NCBI GenBank assembly: GCA_018267545.1
Contig: JAFDYG010000466.1
Span: forward strand, 124,001-188,000
Direction: 5' to 3'
Length of the DNA stretch: 64,000 nt
Origin: Bacteroidota bacterium
Lineage (GTDB): Bacteria; Bacteroidota; Bacteroidia; Chitinophagales; Chitinophagaceae
Shown: one piece after another, positions 33,521-42,729 of the stretch
Numbering within the stretch: the first letter of the stretch is position 1
Layout of the letters: the number at the start of each line of letters is the position of its first letter
The notes under the pieces: generated by a model
Seen by the model: the letters and a program-made list of their open reading frames with translations, nothing else
What the model was told of the DNA's origin: nothing
Database searches by the model: none
Made by a program: the position numbers and the translations under genes

Positions 33521-34990
33521 TTAAAGTTTACCGCGCCAGTAGGGCGTTTGTACCAGTGTAAAGTCATCCTTGAACATCGAGGGGTCGATCGGCCACATCC
33601 AGCCGCCGTTCTGATACTGGCTGGCGTTGAAGTTCTCGTTGTAGTCGAGGATTTTACCCGTTCGGATTAGGTCGTAATAGGCCTGTCCTTCGAAGAAAAG
33701 CTCGCGGAGGCGTTCTTCGAGGATTTCCGTGGCAAGATCGTCCCCGCCTGCGCCGGAATAAGGAACGATACCGGCCCGGGTCTTGACGGCGTTCAATAAA
33801 GGAAGAGCGTCTGCGTCGCGACCCAGCTTGTTCAGCGCTTCGGCTCTTAACAGCATAATATCCGGCAGCCGGAAGATGTTCAGGTTATTGGACAGCCGGG
33901 GATCATTGTGGGCCGAACCATCCGCGTACGTGATATTGGAATACTTGATCGTCTGCCCATTGTTGGAATAGGCCTGGTAGAAGAATTTATAATAGCGGAT
34001 GTCTGCCGTATCCCGGAAGATGCGATTTACGTAAGGATTGCTGATCGGCCAGTTGACGTTTACCTGGTTTTGGATGAAGGGCCGGGCGAGAGTAGGAAGG
34101 TAGCCTCCGTCGCCGCTGCCGTCGTCGTTGTTCAGACCGACGCCTTCGCTCTGTCCGTAGTTGATATTCACTTCGAAAATCCCTTCGGTCGATCTGCCCA
34201 CGAACACCTCGTTATAGTGAGCGGAATCCACCAGGGTATATCCGCCCTGGCTGATCAGCGTATCCGCGGTCTTCTCGCAGGCGGCATAGTCCTTCTTCCA
34301 GGCCTGGATATGTGCTTTTAGCGCCAGCACGCTGCCCTTGTTGGCCCTAACGACCGCTTGGGTCTGGTCAGCGTAGCCAAAGGTCAGGTTGCCCTCGGCC
34401 GTCTGGCAGTCCGCCAGGCATTGGGCCCAGACGGTGGCGGCGGGAGTCCGGGGGATATTTATCGCCTGGCTGACGTCCAGGTCCGGCGCGAGTTTTAACG
34501 GCACGTCGCCCCAGATTCGCGTCATATAGAAATAGGTATACGCGCGGAGGAAATAGGCTTCCCCGATGATTTGTTTTTTGAGATCGGGGTTGGTAAACGA
34601 AGAAAGCGGGATATCGGGAACCTTCGTGATGACCAGGTTGATCTGCTGGATCAGCTGGTAGTAATTCTGCCAGTTCCATTCCCAGGAGCCCACGTTCAGA
34701 CCGATAAACTGGCCGCTGCAGATGGGCTGGTTGAAGGCGTCGAGGCCGCCGTTGACCTCATACTCGCCGGAGGGAAGGTCGCCATAGACGTGCCAGGAAT
34801 AATTATTCATCAATACCTGTCTCAGCAGGGCGTATGCTCCAGAGATGGCGCTGTTGGCGTCGGTGCCGGTCTTGAAGAAGGCTTCCGTAAAGGTCGAATT
34901 GTGTGGCTCGAGGTCCAGGATCTTCTTGCAGGACACGCCGCTCAGCGTGATCAGGAAGAGCGCTATGATGGTTATTTTGGAAAGTTGCAT
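33521..34990 (-). CDS. SusD/RagB nutrient-binding lipoprotein (pair 3)
   Basis: This 489-residue lipoprotein has lipobox Cys21 (LFLITLSGVSCKKILD). SusD signatures are IIGEAYFLRAYTYFYMTRIWGDVPLKL at about residues 140-166, LPDIMLLRAEALNKLGRD near 390, and ILEERLRELFFEGQAYYDLIRTGK near 427. Several binding-loop segments are rich in Tyr, Trp and Asn, but no ligand can be assigned. It follows its SusC partner by 15 bases and precedes the fasciclin-like gene. Confidence 0.94.
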   Translation of the reverse strand: MQLSKITIIALFLITLSGVSCKKILDLEPHNSTFTEAFFKTGTDANSAISGAYALLRQVLMNNYSWHVYGDLPSGEYEVNGGLDAFNQPICSGQFIGLNVGSWEWNWQNYYQLIQQINLVITKVPDIPLSSFTNPDLKKQIIGEAYFLRAYTYFYMTRIWGDVPLKLAPDLDVSQAINIPRTPAATVWAQCLADCQTAEGNLTFGYADQTQAVVRANKGSVLALKAHIQAWKKDYAACEKTADTLISQGGYTLVDSAHYNEVFVGRSTEGIFEVNINYGQSEGVGLNNDDGSGDGGYLPTLARPFIQNQVNVNWPISNPYVNRIFRDTADIRYYKFFYQAYSNNGQTIKYSNITYADGSAHNDPRLSNNLNIFRLPDIMLLRAEALNKLGRDADALPLLNAVKTRAGIVPYSGAGGDDLATEILEERLRELFFEGQAYYDLIRTGKILDYNENFNASQYQNGGWMWPIDPSMFKDDFTLVQTPYWRGKL

Positions 34991-35005
34991 AGTGATTGGT
35001 TTGAA

Positions 35006-38000
35006 TTAGAAGCTCATATCTACTCCGAGGGTGACTTTTTTAGGTATCGGATAGCCGCTGCCATTGTAGACACCGAATGGGTCGACCTGCTCGGCATCGG
35101 GCAACAACGCCTTCTGGAAGATGTGCAGGTTGTCCACCATTCCGTATACGCGCAGGCGGCTCATGTGTATACGTTGAAGCAGCGAAGGATTGAACACATA
35201 GGACAGTGAGACCGTCTTGATACGCATATAATCGCCGTTCTCCACCCATTGCGAGCTGACCGCGGCATATTTGTATCGGGTACCCAGGAATGAACTGAGT
35301 GAAGGATACTGCGCATTGTCACCTGCGTTCCGCCAGTAGTTGACGTTGCTGAGGTCGGGTAAAGCGTTGTTCGAAATCGCATGCAGGGGATTGGCGTCGC
35401 CGTCATCGGTGGGAACGAGCCCGGAGAGCCTGCCGACGAGATAGTCGTTATAGATCTGTCGTCCCATCGTATAGGTACAGAACACGGAGAGGCTAAAGTT
35501 CCGGTAGCTAAAGGTATTGTTAAACCCGCCGGTAAATTTTGGGTTCGGGTCACCCGCCGGCGCATAGTCGTTCTGGTCGAGCACTCCGTCTCCATTCAGG
35601 TCCTTCCAGATGGGGTCGCCTCCTCTGAACTGATAGCCGTAGAAATTCAGGACGCTTCCGGTGATGGGATTGAACGGTACATCTTTATCACTCTTGTAGA
35701 TGCCATCCGCCTGGAAGAGGAAGAACTGATTGATCGGATGCCCGCGGCGGAGCAGGTAGCTCGTCGAGCCCTGGTTGACCACGATATCTCTTCCGCCATT
35801 GGGTAAGGAAGTGATGACGTTTTTGTTGTAGGCAAAATTGAAATTCGTCTCCCATTGGAATTTACCCGCCGGTTTGAGCCAGTGGGCGTTTAGCTGCACT
35901 TCAACTCCTGAGTTGCGGGTTCCGATGGCGTTGGTCGTAATGGTGTTGAAGCCGGTCGTGATCGGCAGGATCAGGGAGAAGATACCCTGGCTCGTGTTAC
36001 GGATATAGATATCCGAGGTCAGGTTGAACCGGCCGTTCAGGATGCTCAGGTCCACGCCGATATTGGTCTCCTTGGAATGTTCCCAGGTCAGATTTTTGTT
36101 GGCGAGACCCGCGGAGAAGTTGGGAGAGATGGCGGGGACGCCGTTATAGGTAAAGGAAATGTTTTGAAGTGTCTGTGGGCTATTGCTGCCGTCGAAATTT
36201 CCCGCGCCAATGCTATACGTATTGAACGAGAGATAATTGTTCCCGTCGTCCGGCTGCCGGCCCGTTATCCCATAACTGCCGCGAATCTTCAACATCGTCA
36301 GCCAGTCGGAGGCGGAACGCAGGAACTTTTCGTCGCTGATGATCCATCCGGCGGAGACAGAGGGGAAATAGCCTACCCGGTTGTTACTGCCGAACTTCGA
36401 GGAGGCGTCCGCATTGAACACGGCGGAGAGCAGGTACTTTCCTTTGAAATCGTAGTTGACCCGGAAGAAGCCTGACTGGATGCCGCTTTCGATGAGATCG
36501 GAATAGGTCTTCGATGCAGCCTTATTTAAAACCGTTACCACCGAAATCTGGTCGTTGGGAATCCCGTCGGCCTCGGCGTCGGTCGATCTGTACTGGTGAA
36601 ACTCGGTATTCTGTCCCAGCAGGAAGTTGAGGTGATGATCGGCACCAAGCGCAGTCGTATACTGGAGCGTATTGCTCATCAGGTAATTCGAGGAGTTATC
36701 GACGAAGCTGATGGCGTAGCCGAGGCCGCTCTGCCGGTACTTGCCGGGCGTGTATGTGTCGCGTCTGCTATTGGCCATTTCATAAGAAAGGACCGTATTG
36801 AAGGTCCACTTATCGGAAATCTTCCACTCGATCGTGGGGCTGATCGTAAGGCTGTTGTTGACATTGGCGTCTGTCTGATTGCTGGAATTGCCGAAGATAA
36901 AGTCGCGGCTGGTCGGGCTCAGATACAGCGTCGATGCGGGAAGACGGCTGGAAGCATAATAACCGCCGTTGAAGGGGCCGTAGCCGCCGGTGATATCACT
37001 AAGGGACCGGGGTCTGTTGAGCCGGTTGTACCTGATCTGCGTGCTGACGTTCAGGCGGGGAGAAAGTTTGATGCCCACATTGGTATTGAAGCTATAGCGC
37101 TGGAGACCCGACTTCTTCAGGATGCCCTTCTCATTATAGAAGTTCAGCCCGTAGCGATACGTCACCGCGTCGCTGCCGCCCGTGACCGAGAGGTCTACGT
37201 TGTCTACGAGCCCGGTCTGGAACATGCCGTCGCGATAGTCGTTGGCGTTGTTGAAGGCCGGGTTTAGTGTATCGGTGAGGATCTGGGGCAGGTTATTGAG
37301 ATCGTTGTAGGGACCGTAGTGATTGATCAGGTCCATCTTGGCGCGGGTCTCTTCTGCTCCGATGAGCACTTTATCCAGGGTAGGCCGCTCGGTAACGCCA
37401 TGGTACGTGCTGAGGTTGATCTTCGTTCTGCCGGGCACCCCCTTCTTTGTCTTGATGATGATGACCCCGCTGGCGCCGCGGCTGCCATAGATGGCGGCGG
37501 CCGATGCGTCCTTTAGGATCGTGATGCTTTCGATGTCGTTGATGGGGATACCTGCGAGCACGTCGGTATTGGTGCCGTTACCATAATTAATGGCGGCGAT
37601 ATCGTCGGTGGACTGGGGAACGCCGTCGATGACGAAGAGGGGGCCGCTGACGGCCCGGGCCAGGCTGGCTTTACCGGCTGTGGTGGTGGGGTCGTTGCTG
37701 ATCGAGCGGCTTACCGAGGTGTTACCTCTTAGTACGACCGAGCTGCGGACGCCGGGTTCGCCGGAGAAGTTCTGGACGTTGAGACCCGCTACGCGGCCTT
37801 GCAATAGTCCATCGAGGGTTGGCGTGGGGACGTCGGCGATTGTCTTGGGGTCGATGGAAGTAACGGCGGCGCTGACGTTGCGGCGGGCGAGGGTTTGGTA
37901 ACCGATGATCACCGCGTCCTTCAGTCCTTTGGGGTCCTGTTTGATCGTGATGATCAGGCCGGTGGTGGCTGCTGTGACCTTATACTCCCTGGGGAGGTAG

Positions 38001-38281
38001 CCTACCATGTGGAAGGTAAGAGTTTCCCCTGGAGTGGCGCGGATGAGGAACTTGCCGTCGTCGTTGGAAACGGTGCCGCGTTTCGTGCCGGAGACTTCGA
38101 TGGAGGCGCCGCCGAGGGGTTTACCGTCGCCACCGTCCTTCACTACTCCCGACACGGAAACGCTGCCCGCGGGCGGCGCTTCCTGGGAGAAGCTGCAAAA
38201 AGACCTGAATAGCAATAAGATTTGTACCAGCAGGATGACCTTTCGCCAGGCGATCCCGCTGACCAGGAAAGATCTAGTCAT
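35006..38281 (-). CDS. SusC/RagA TonB-linked outer membrane protein (pair 3)
   Basis: This 1091-residue transporter has a basic N terminus and signal helix (residues about 12-32), then a CarboxypepD_reg-like domain (about 40-115, VSGVVKDGGDGKPLGGASIEVSG). A TonB-box-like DAVIIGYQTLARR follows, then a plug (about 125-285, DASAAAIYGSRGASGVIIIKTKKG) and a barrel ending LGVDMSF. There is no STN domain and no sigma/FecR pair beside it, so regulation probably differs from pair 2. It heads the operon SusC-SusD-fasciclin-DUF5007-like. Ligand unknown. Confidence 0.95.
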   Translation of the reverse strand: MTRSFLVSGIAWRKVILLVQILLLFRSFCSFSQEAPPAGSVSVSGVVKDGGDGKPLGGASIEVSGTKRGTVSNDDGKFLIRATPGETLTFHMVGYLPREYKVTAATTGLIITIKQDPKGLKDAVIIGYQTLARRNVSAAVTSIDPKTIADVPTPTLDGLLQGRVAGLNVQNFSGEPGVRSSVVLRGNTSVSRSISNDPTTTAGKASLARAVSGPLFVIDGVPQSTDDIAAINYGNGTNTDVLAGIPINDIESITILKDASAAAIYGSRGASGVIIIKTKKGVPGRTKINLSTYHGVTERPTLDKVLIGAEETRAKMDLINHYGPYNDLNNLPQILTDTLNPAFNNANDYRDGMFQTGLVDNVDLSVTGGSDAVTYRYGLNFYNEKGILKKSGLQRYSFNTNVGIKLSPRLNVSTQIRYNRLNRPRSLSDITGGYGPFNGGYYASSRLPASTLYLSPTSRDFIFGNSSNQTDANVNNSLTISPTIEWKISDKWTFNTVLSYEMANSRRDTYTPGKYRQSGLGYAISFVDNSSNYLMSNTLQYTTALGADHHLNFLLGQNTEFHQYRSTDAEADGIPNDQISVVTVLNKAASKTYSDLIESGIQSGFFRVNYDFKGKYLLSAVFNADASSKFGSNNRVGYFPSVSAGWIISDEKFLRSASDWLTMLKIRGSYGITGRQPDDGNNYLSFNTYSIGAGNFDGSNSPQTLQNISFTYNGVPAISPNFSAGLANKNLTWEHSKETNIGVDLSILNGRFNLTSDIYIRNTSQGIFSLILPITTGFNTITTNAIGTRNSGVEVQLNAHWLKPAGKFQWETNFNFAYNKNVITSLPNGGRDIVVNQGSTSYLLRRGHPINQFFLFQADGIYKSDKDVPFNPITGSVLNFYGYQFRGGDPIWKDLNGDGVLDQNDYAPAGDPNPKFTGGFNNTFSYRNFSLSVFCTYTMGRQIYNDYLVGRLSGLVPTDDGDANPLHAISNNALPDLSNVNYWRNAGDNAQYPSLSSFLGTRYKYAAVSSQWVENGDYMRIKTVSLSYVFNPSLLQRIHMSRLRVYGMVDNLHIFQKALLPDAEQVDPFGVYNGSGYPIPKKVTLGVDMSF

Positions 38282-38314
38282 AGCAGTAGTTTTTGGTTAG
38301 GATGATAGCTATGA

Positions 38315-38349
38315 CTAAATTAAACCGGGGGTCTATTGAAACTTGTCAA
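38315..38349 (-). promoter_or_regulatory. Putative promoter of SusC pair 3
   Basis: On the minus strand TTGACAAG (38349-38342) is followed by TAATTTAG (38322-38315), a near match to TAnnTTTG, about 33 bases before ATG 38281. The upstream element is identical to the one at 31171. Confidence 0.4.
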
Positions 38350-38426
38350 CAGAGATCAAACGGATTGTTAACGGAAATTAAATCCGTTGGGGGACAGGGA
38401 TCTATGCGCGTGGCCTGCGTGGCGGC

Positions 38427-38849
38427 TTAGGCGTCCAGTAATGTTTGGATGTCGAACTTCGACATTTTCATGAAGGCCTGGACGACTCTCGGTGCTTTTT
38501 CGGGGTCGGCCATTAGTTTTTGGAGGATGGTAGGCACGATCTGCCAGGAGAATCCGAATTTATCATCGAGCCAGCCGCACTGGTCGTAGCGTCCGCCTTC
38601 ACCCAGCTTTTCCCAATAGTAGTCGATCTCTTCCTGGTTGGCGCATTCGATTACAAAGGAAGTGGCGGGGGTGGGTTTGTATTTTGGACCGCCGTTCAGG
38701 GCCATGAATTTATTACCATTGAGCTCGAAGGTGACGACGATGGGGTTTTCTGCGGTGATTTTGGCGTTTTTGAAGATGGAGCAGTAGTAGCTGGCGGCTG
38801 CTTTGGCTTGTCCGTCGAACCAGAGGCAGGGATACATTTGATTGTTCAT
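38427..38849 (-). CDS. VOC-superfamily (PhnB-like) protein
   Basis: This 140-residue protein has the glyoxalase/PhnB fold: opening PCLWFDGQAKAAASYYCSIFKNAKI, then NKFMALNGGP and the C-terminal YDQCGWLDDKFGFSWQIVP, which is the conserved end of this family. Members form metal-binding beta-alpha-beta folds, but those in the PhnB branch often have unassigned reactions. A close match to TAnnTTTG lies 21 bases upstream. It is transcribed alone. Confidence 0.88.
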   Translation of the reverse strand: MNNQMYPCLWFDGQAKAAASYYCSIFKNAKITAENPIVVTFELNGNKFMALNGGPKYKPTPATSFVIECANQEEIDYYWEKLGEGGRYDQCGWLDDKFGFSWQIVPTILQKLMADPEKAPRVVQAFMKMSKFDIQTLLDA

Positions 38850-38870
38850 GTTTTAATGATTTATGTATGA

Positions 38871-38878
38871 CAAAGGTA
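38871..38878 (-). promoter_or_regulatory. -7 box of the VOC-protein gene
   Basis: The minus strand reads TACCTTTG, a perfect TAnnTTTG, 21 bases before ATG 38849. Confidence 0.5.
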
Positions 38879-38931
38879 GGTGGGGGGTGGTGGGGGAAAT
38901 AGAATGGAAACGACATTATGGGCTGTGGGGT

Positions 38932-39705
38932 CTAGGGGCGGTTGCCCAGATTCAGATATTCGTTGGGAGTAAGGTTGGTAAATTCTTTGAAAGTGCGGAT
39001 AAAGTGGCTTTGGTCTGCATATCCGTTGGCAAACGCGAGATCGGATAGTTTGGTGAAGCTTCGATTGTTTAGCTGCTGAAAGGCGGAATTGAACTGGCGG
39101 ATTCTTTTGTAGAGGTTGGGGGAGATGCCTACCTGTTTCTCGAACATTCGTTGGAAGGTTCTTAGGGTGAGGTAGAGATCCTTTTGGGCCAGGGAGGTGA
39201 TATTGGCAGAGGGGTGATCTGTTAGCTGGGTGGAGGCGTATTTGATGATTGCGCAGTCGGTCTGGGTAGTGTTGATCAGGTTGATTATATAGGTGTCGAG
39301 GAGGTCGAGTCGGGCTTGGGTGGAGGGAGCGTTTAGCAATTGATCCTGGAGGCTGATCGTTTTTTTGTAGTCGAGGAGGTTTAGGTCGATTGGTCGGTCG
39401 GTCAATTCGGTACCGGTTATGCCGAAAAGGGAAGCCAGGGCGTAGGGTTTGAAGAAATAGGCGATCAGGCTGAAGTCTTCGGTAAACGTAAATGTTTCGG
39501 GAAGGATGGTCTGTCCGAAGAGGGTGAGATAGGTGGTGCGGTTATTTTGGATCGTTCCTTTTGCGGTGGCAAACACGAGAGTAGGCGAGCCATTGGCGAA
39601 TAACGGCAAAGAAAAGGGGCTGACAATCCGATGATCTTCGATTATCAGCACCCTTTCTACATATTCGGCGATAATGCCGGTTGGCGTACCGTTCGTTACT
39701 TTCAT
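38932..39705 (-). CDS. AraC-family transcriptional regulator
   Basis: This 257-residue protein has an N-terminal effector-type beta domain (about residues 1-130) and a C-terminal AraC double helix-turn-helix (about 165-257). The HTH region shows LYLTLRTFQRMFEKQVGISP and the second motif SDLAFANGYADQSHFIRTFKEFTNLTPNEY. It starts 26 bases after the alpha/beta hydrolase stop on the same strand, and a -7-like box lies just before its ATG. The neighbouring hydrolase is a plausible target. Confidence 0.9.
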   Translation of the reverse strand: MKVTNGTPTGIIAEYVERVLIIEDHRIVSPFSLPLFANGSPTLVFATAKGTIQNNRTTYLTLFGQTILPETFTFTEDFSLIAYFFKPYALASLFGITGTELTDRPIDLNLLDYKKTISLQDQLLNAPSTQARLDLLDTYIINLINTTQTDCAIIKYASTQLTDHPSANITSLAQKDLYLTLRTFQRMFEKQVGISPNLYKRIRQFNSAFQQLNNRSFTKLSDLAFANGYADQSHFIRTFKEFTNLTPNEYLNLGNRP

Positions 39706-39711
39706 GTCTAT

Positions 39712-39719
39712 GAAAGGTA
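39712..39719 (-). promoter_or_regulatory. -7-like box of the AraC regulator
   Basis: The minus strand reads TACCTTTC and ends six bases before ATG 39705. Confidence 0.35.
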
Positions 39720-39731
39720 ACGAAAAACTAT

Positions 39732-40553
39732 TTATCCCTTGATAAAAGCGAGTAGATCTTTATTGATCGTTTCGGCTTCCGTCGTTGGCATTCCGTGCGG
39801 GAAGCCGGGATAGGAAACCAGCTTTCCGTTCTTTAAATGCGTCATGCTCTTCACCGCGCTGTTGTGGTAGGGAACGATCTGGTCGTCCTCGCCGTGCATT
39901 ACGAGCACCGGGATATCCACGCTCTTCAGGTCGTCGATAAAATTCGTCTCGGAAAATGCCTTGATGCCTTCGTAGTGTGCCTTTACGCCACCCATCATTC
40001 CCTGACGCCACCAATTGTCCCTTACACCCTGTGAGATCTTTGCACCGGGGCGGTTATAGCCGTAGAAGGGGATGGTGATGTCCTGGTAGAACTGGGCGCG
40101 GTTAAAGCCGGTTCCTTTGCGGATGTCGTCGAACACGGCCAGGGGAACGCCATCGGAATTGCTGCTGCTCTGTACCATGATCGGAGGTACGGCGCTGATC
40201 AGGACCGCCTTGGCGACGCGGCCTTTGCCGGGGCCAGCTGCATAGTGGATGACCTCACCGCCGCCGGTGGAGTGACCGACGTGGATGGCGTCTTTCAAAT
40301 CGAGCGCCTTGGTCAGCTCTGCTACGTCTGCTGCGTACGTATCCATATTGTGTCCTTCGCTGACCTGGGTCGAGCGGCCGTGACCGCGGCGGTCGTGAGC
40401 GATGACCCGAAAGCCTGCCTGAAGGAAAAACATCATCTGTGCATCCCAGTCGTCTGACGACAAAGGCCAGCCGTGGTGAAAAACGATCGGTTGACCGGTA
40501 CCCCAGTCCTTGTAATAAATTTCTGTCCCATCCTTTACTTTAATGAAGCTCAT
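39732..40553 (-). CDS. Alpha/beta hydrolase, non-haem haloperoxidase type
   Basis: I use ATG 40553 (MSFIKVKDGTEIYYKDWGTG), the standard family start, over 40592. The 273-residue protein has the catalytic triad Ser95 in VGHSTGGGE, Asp224 in GEDDQIVP and His253 in PGFPHGMP, with the oxyanion region HHGWPLSSDDWD. These cofactor-free enzymes are esterases or perhydrolases that can show haloperoxidase activity. It is a likely oxidative-stress or xenobiotic gene beside VOC, AraC, pirin and DoxX genes. CAACTTTAG lies about 20-30 bases upstream as a possible -7 region. Confidence 0.9.
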   Translation of the reverse strand: MSFIKVKDGTEIYYKDWGTGQPIVFHHGWPLSSDDWDAQMMFFLQAGFRVIAHDRRGHGRSTQVSEGHNMDTYAADVAELTKALDLKDAIHVGHSTGGGEVIHYAAGPGKGRVAKAVLISAVPPIMVQSSSNSDGVPLAVFDDIRKGTGFNRAQFYQDITIPFYGYNRPGAKISQGVRDNWWRQGMMGGVKAHYEGIKAFSETNFIDDLKSVDIPVLVMHGEDDQIVPYHNSAVKSMTHLKNGKLVSYPGFPHGMPTTEAETINKDLLAFIKG

Positions 40554-40686
40554 TGTTTGGAGATTTAATGGCCCTAAAGTTGACGATTCCATTTTACCAG
40601 TATGTTATCTAAAGGAGGGATTTTGATGTCTTTTTCATTTATTTGAGAATACTTCTTTTTTAGGGGTAATTTCTGTAGTTTTCCCA

Positions 40687-40903
40687 ATGATCTTCAAAAA
40701 CGGTCATTCATTGCCTTGGCGATTCTGCTTGCCAGCTGCGGCGGGTCCGGCATGGACAATCTCGCCCGCACCGCCAGTCCGGCAAAGGACACGCTGCAGG
40801 CGCCGGAACCTTTAAAGCTCAATCTACCGAGGGAATCCAACGAGCCGCCACCGGTTATCGCAAAGACGGATTGGGTGCTTCTCGTCTCCGGCAATGGGGA
40901 CTT
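40687..40903 (+). pseudogene. Frameshifted, 3'-truncated lipoprotein gene
   Basis: ATG 40687 reads MIFK and then meets a run of five A residues (40696-40700). Adding one A restores MIFKKRSFIALAILLASC, a textbook lipoprotein signal with lipobox, continuing GGSGMDNLARTASPAKDTL and later KTDWVLLVSGNGDFYI up to about 40913. A -7-like TAGTTTTC (40676-40683) ends three bases before the ATG. The frame then runs into the opposite-strand pirin gene, so its 3' end is also lost. The single-base loss could be a sequencing error in a homopolymer, but the abrupt truncation points to a degraded gene. Confidence 0.65.
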
Positions 40904-41641
40904 TTATATTTGTACCGGAGGGCCGCTGATGAGCAGGAAGCGGCTGTCCGCACTGCCGATGAATGCCATTTTTTCATCGGTGTCGGCTGCGCCGAAGGCG
41001 ATCGCTTCGTTTGGGCTCACGCTGAATGCGGCGGGAGCGAGGACAACGGTTCCGGAGAGGACGTAAATAGTTCCATTGTTGCCAGCGGGTAATGTGTAGT
41101 CAAAGGTTTTTGCTGTTTTGAGGGTGACGTCGAGAAAGGTGACAGGCTCAGGGGTTGTGACTGGGTTTTCTGGGCCCATTACTACTTTCACGGATACGCC
41201 GTTGTTGGAAAGAATCGGCATCTTTTCGACCGGGATAAAAACGCTTTTAGGTGGCAGGGACTTGTTTTCCGGGGCGATGTCCAGGAAAAGCTGCAGACCG
41301 TGCACCTCGCCTTTAACGGTAGGTGTTTCGTGGTGGACGACTCCGCTTCCTGCCCAGGTCCATAGGAGGCTACCCGGGGTGATGGTTAGGTTGGTTCCCA
41401 TTGAATCTTCATTGTGATAGGGGACGGAGTCCTCGAAGACGTAGCTTATCGCGCTCATACCAGCGTGTCTGTGTGGTCCGAAGACGTCGGACGTCAGGCG
41501 GAAGTGGTCGAAGCCAAGAACCGGGTTCATCAGGCCATCGAAGGAATGGTTTCGGGCTTGAAAGGCGGAGAAGCTGGTGTTGCCCTGAAGATTCGACCGG
41601 CCGCCTGTAGGGGGGATTTTTACAAGGGAAGAATATTTCAT
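40904..41641 (-). CDS. Pirin-family bicupin, probably C-terminally truncated
   Basis: This 245-residue protein has the pirin N-terminal cupin with metal ligands FGPHRHAGM (H57, H59) and VVHHETP (H103/H104, E105), and a second cupin (about residues 135-240). Pirins bind iron and include quercetin-dioxygenase-like enzymes. Long pirins end about 45 residues later, after RFLLISGPP, with a GPFVMNT-type segment; here the frame stops at once (GPPVQI) next to the broken lipoprotein gene, suggesting a deletion removed both ends. Metal ligands are intact, so activity is possible. It is coupled by ATGA to the upstream DoxX gene. Confidence 0.82.
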   Translation of the reverse strand: MKYSSLVKIPPTGGRSNLQGNTSFSAFQARNHSFDGLMNPVLGFDHFRLTSDVFGPHRHAGMSAISYVFEDSVPYHNEDSMGTNLTITPGSLLWTWAGSGVVHHETPTVKGEVHGLQLFLDIAPENKSLPPKSVFIPVEKMPILSNNGVSVKVVMGPENPVTTPEPVTFLDVTLKTAKTFDYTLPAGNNGTIYVLSGTVVLAPAAFSVSPNEAIAFGAADTDEKMAFIGSADSRFLLISGPPVQI

Positions 41642-42069
41642 TTTGCTGGTTTTTTAAGGAGTATGCTGTCCAGGCTGGCTGCGCCGGCGCCGGAAATGAC
41701 GAGGGTGGTCAGGATTCCGAGGGCGAGCAGGTGGTATTCGAAGCCTTCGCCTTTCATGTTGCCGTACCAGTTCATGAAGAAGCCGTTGTGCAGGTGGACG
41801 GAGGTGACCATGCCGATGAAGAGGATGATCATGGCGGCTGCTGTTAGGCGGGTGAACAGGCCAAACAGGATGAAGAGGCTGCCGAAGAACTCGAGGAAGA
41901 TGACGAGGAAGGCGATGATGGAGGGCAGGCCGGCCTGGGTGGTGAAGTATTGCATCGAGCCGGTGTAGCCGTATCCGCCGAACCAACCGAGGAGCATTTG
42001 GGCGCCGTGGGGCCAAAGGACGATGGCGAATACGATTCTTAAAATAAGGGGTGTTTCTACTGTTCTCAT
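41638..42069 (-). CDS. DoxX-family membrane protein
   Basis: This 143-residue protein has four membrane helices typical of DoxX. An opening FAIVLWPHGAQMLLGWFGGYG is followed by an FLEFFGSLFILFGLFTRLTAAAMII-type helix pair. DoxX proteins associate with redox and stress enzymes in the membrane. The stop overlaps the pirin start (ATGA), so the two are co-translated. The Crp-family gene lies 77 bases upstream on the same strand. Confidence 0.9.
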   Translation of the reverse strand: MRTVETPLILRIVFAIVLWPHGAQMLLGWFGGYGYTGSMQYFTTQAGLPSIIAFLVIFLEFFGSLFILFGLFTRLTAAAMIILFIGMVTSVHLHNGFFMNWYGNMKGEGFEYHLLALGILTTLVISGAGAASLDSILLKKPAK

Positions 42070-42146
42070 TTTTTATCTTTTATGAGAACAAAGTTCGGAT
42101 ATGGGGAGGCGGGTGAAAATGACCTTTCTTAAGCGGGTTTCTTGAT

Positions 42147-42722
42147 CTATCTTAAGATTTTGGACTTGACGCGGCTGAAGAATTCGGGGGTTACGCCCAG
42201 ATAAGAGGCGACAAGATATTGGGGGACGCGGTTTTCGAGCTGGGGGTATTTTTTGAGGAACCTTAAATATCGCTCTTCTACTTTCGTGCTCAAAACATTT
42301 AGCAGGCGCTCGTTGAGGCCAATGATGGCGTTGGCGTATAATGACCGGAAGTAGCTGTTGAGCGCCGGTATCCTGGTCAGCAATTTATCATACGCCTCCT
42401 TTGTCAGTACCAGGAGCTCGCTGTCTTCCAGCGCCTGAACATGATACTTCGATTCCTGCTTAGTTAGGAAACTTTGCAGGTCGGTCATCCACCAGCCTTC
42501 GGGAGCGAAGACCAGCGTGTGCTGTATGCCGTCGTCGTCGAGATAGTATTCGAAGAGGCAGCCGCTGAGGACGAAGTGCTCGTGATAGGCGATGTCGGGC
42601 GGTTGAACGAGGTATTGGTTCTTTCGTACTTTTTTGTAACGGAATGAGGACGTGATGAGCTGCTCGTCTTCTTCCGTCAGGTCGATGTGTCGTTTTAGCT
42701 CTTGTATGAGCGTGGTATGCAT
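42147..42722 (-). CDS. Crp/Fnr-family transcriptional regulator
   Basis: This 191-residue protein has a cyclic-nucleotide-binding-type beta-roll (residues about 25-115, with the turn ALEDSELLVLTKEAYDKLL) and a C-terminal helix-turn-helix (VPQYLVASYLGVTPEFFSRVKSKI). The ligand-contact residues of true cAMP receptors are not apparent, as is usual for this Bacteroidota branch. It probably regulates the DoxX/pirin pair next to it. It diverges from the SIR2-like gene, and the two promoters are interlocked. Confidence 0.9.
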   Translation of the reverse strand: MHTTLIQELKRHIDLTEEDEQLITSSFRYKKVRKNQYLVQPPDIAYHEHFVLSGCLFEYYLDDDGIQHTLVFAPEGWWMTDLQSFLTKQESKYHVQALEDSELLVLTKEAYDKLLTRIPALNSYFRSLYANAIIGLNERLLNVLSTKVEERYLRFLKKYPQLENRVPQYLVASYLGVTPEFFSRVKSKILR

Positions 42723-42729
42723 AGTTTTA

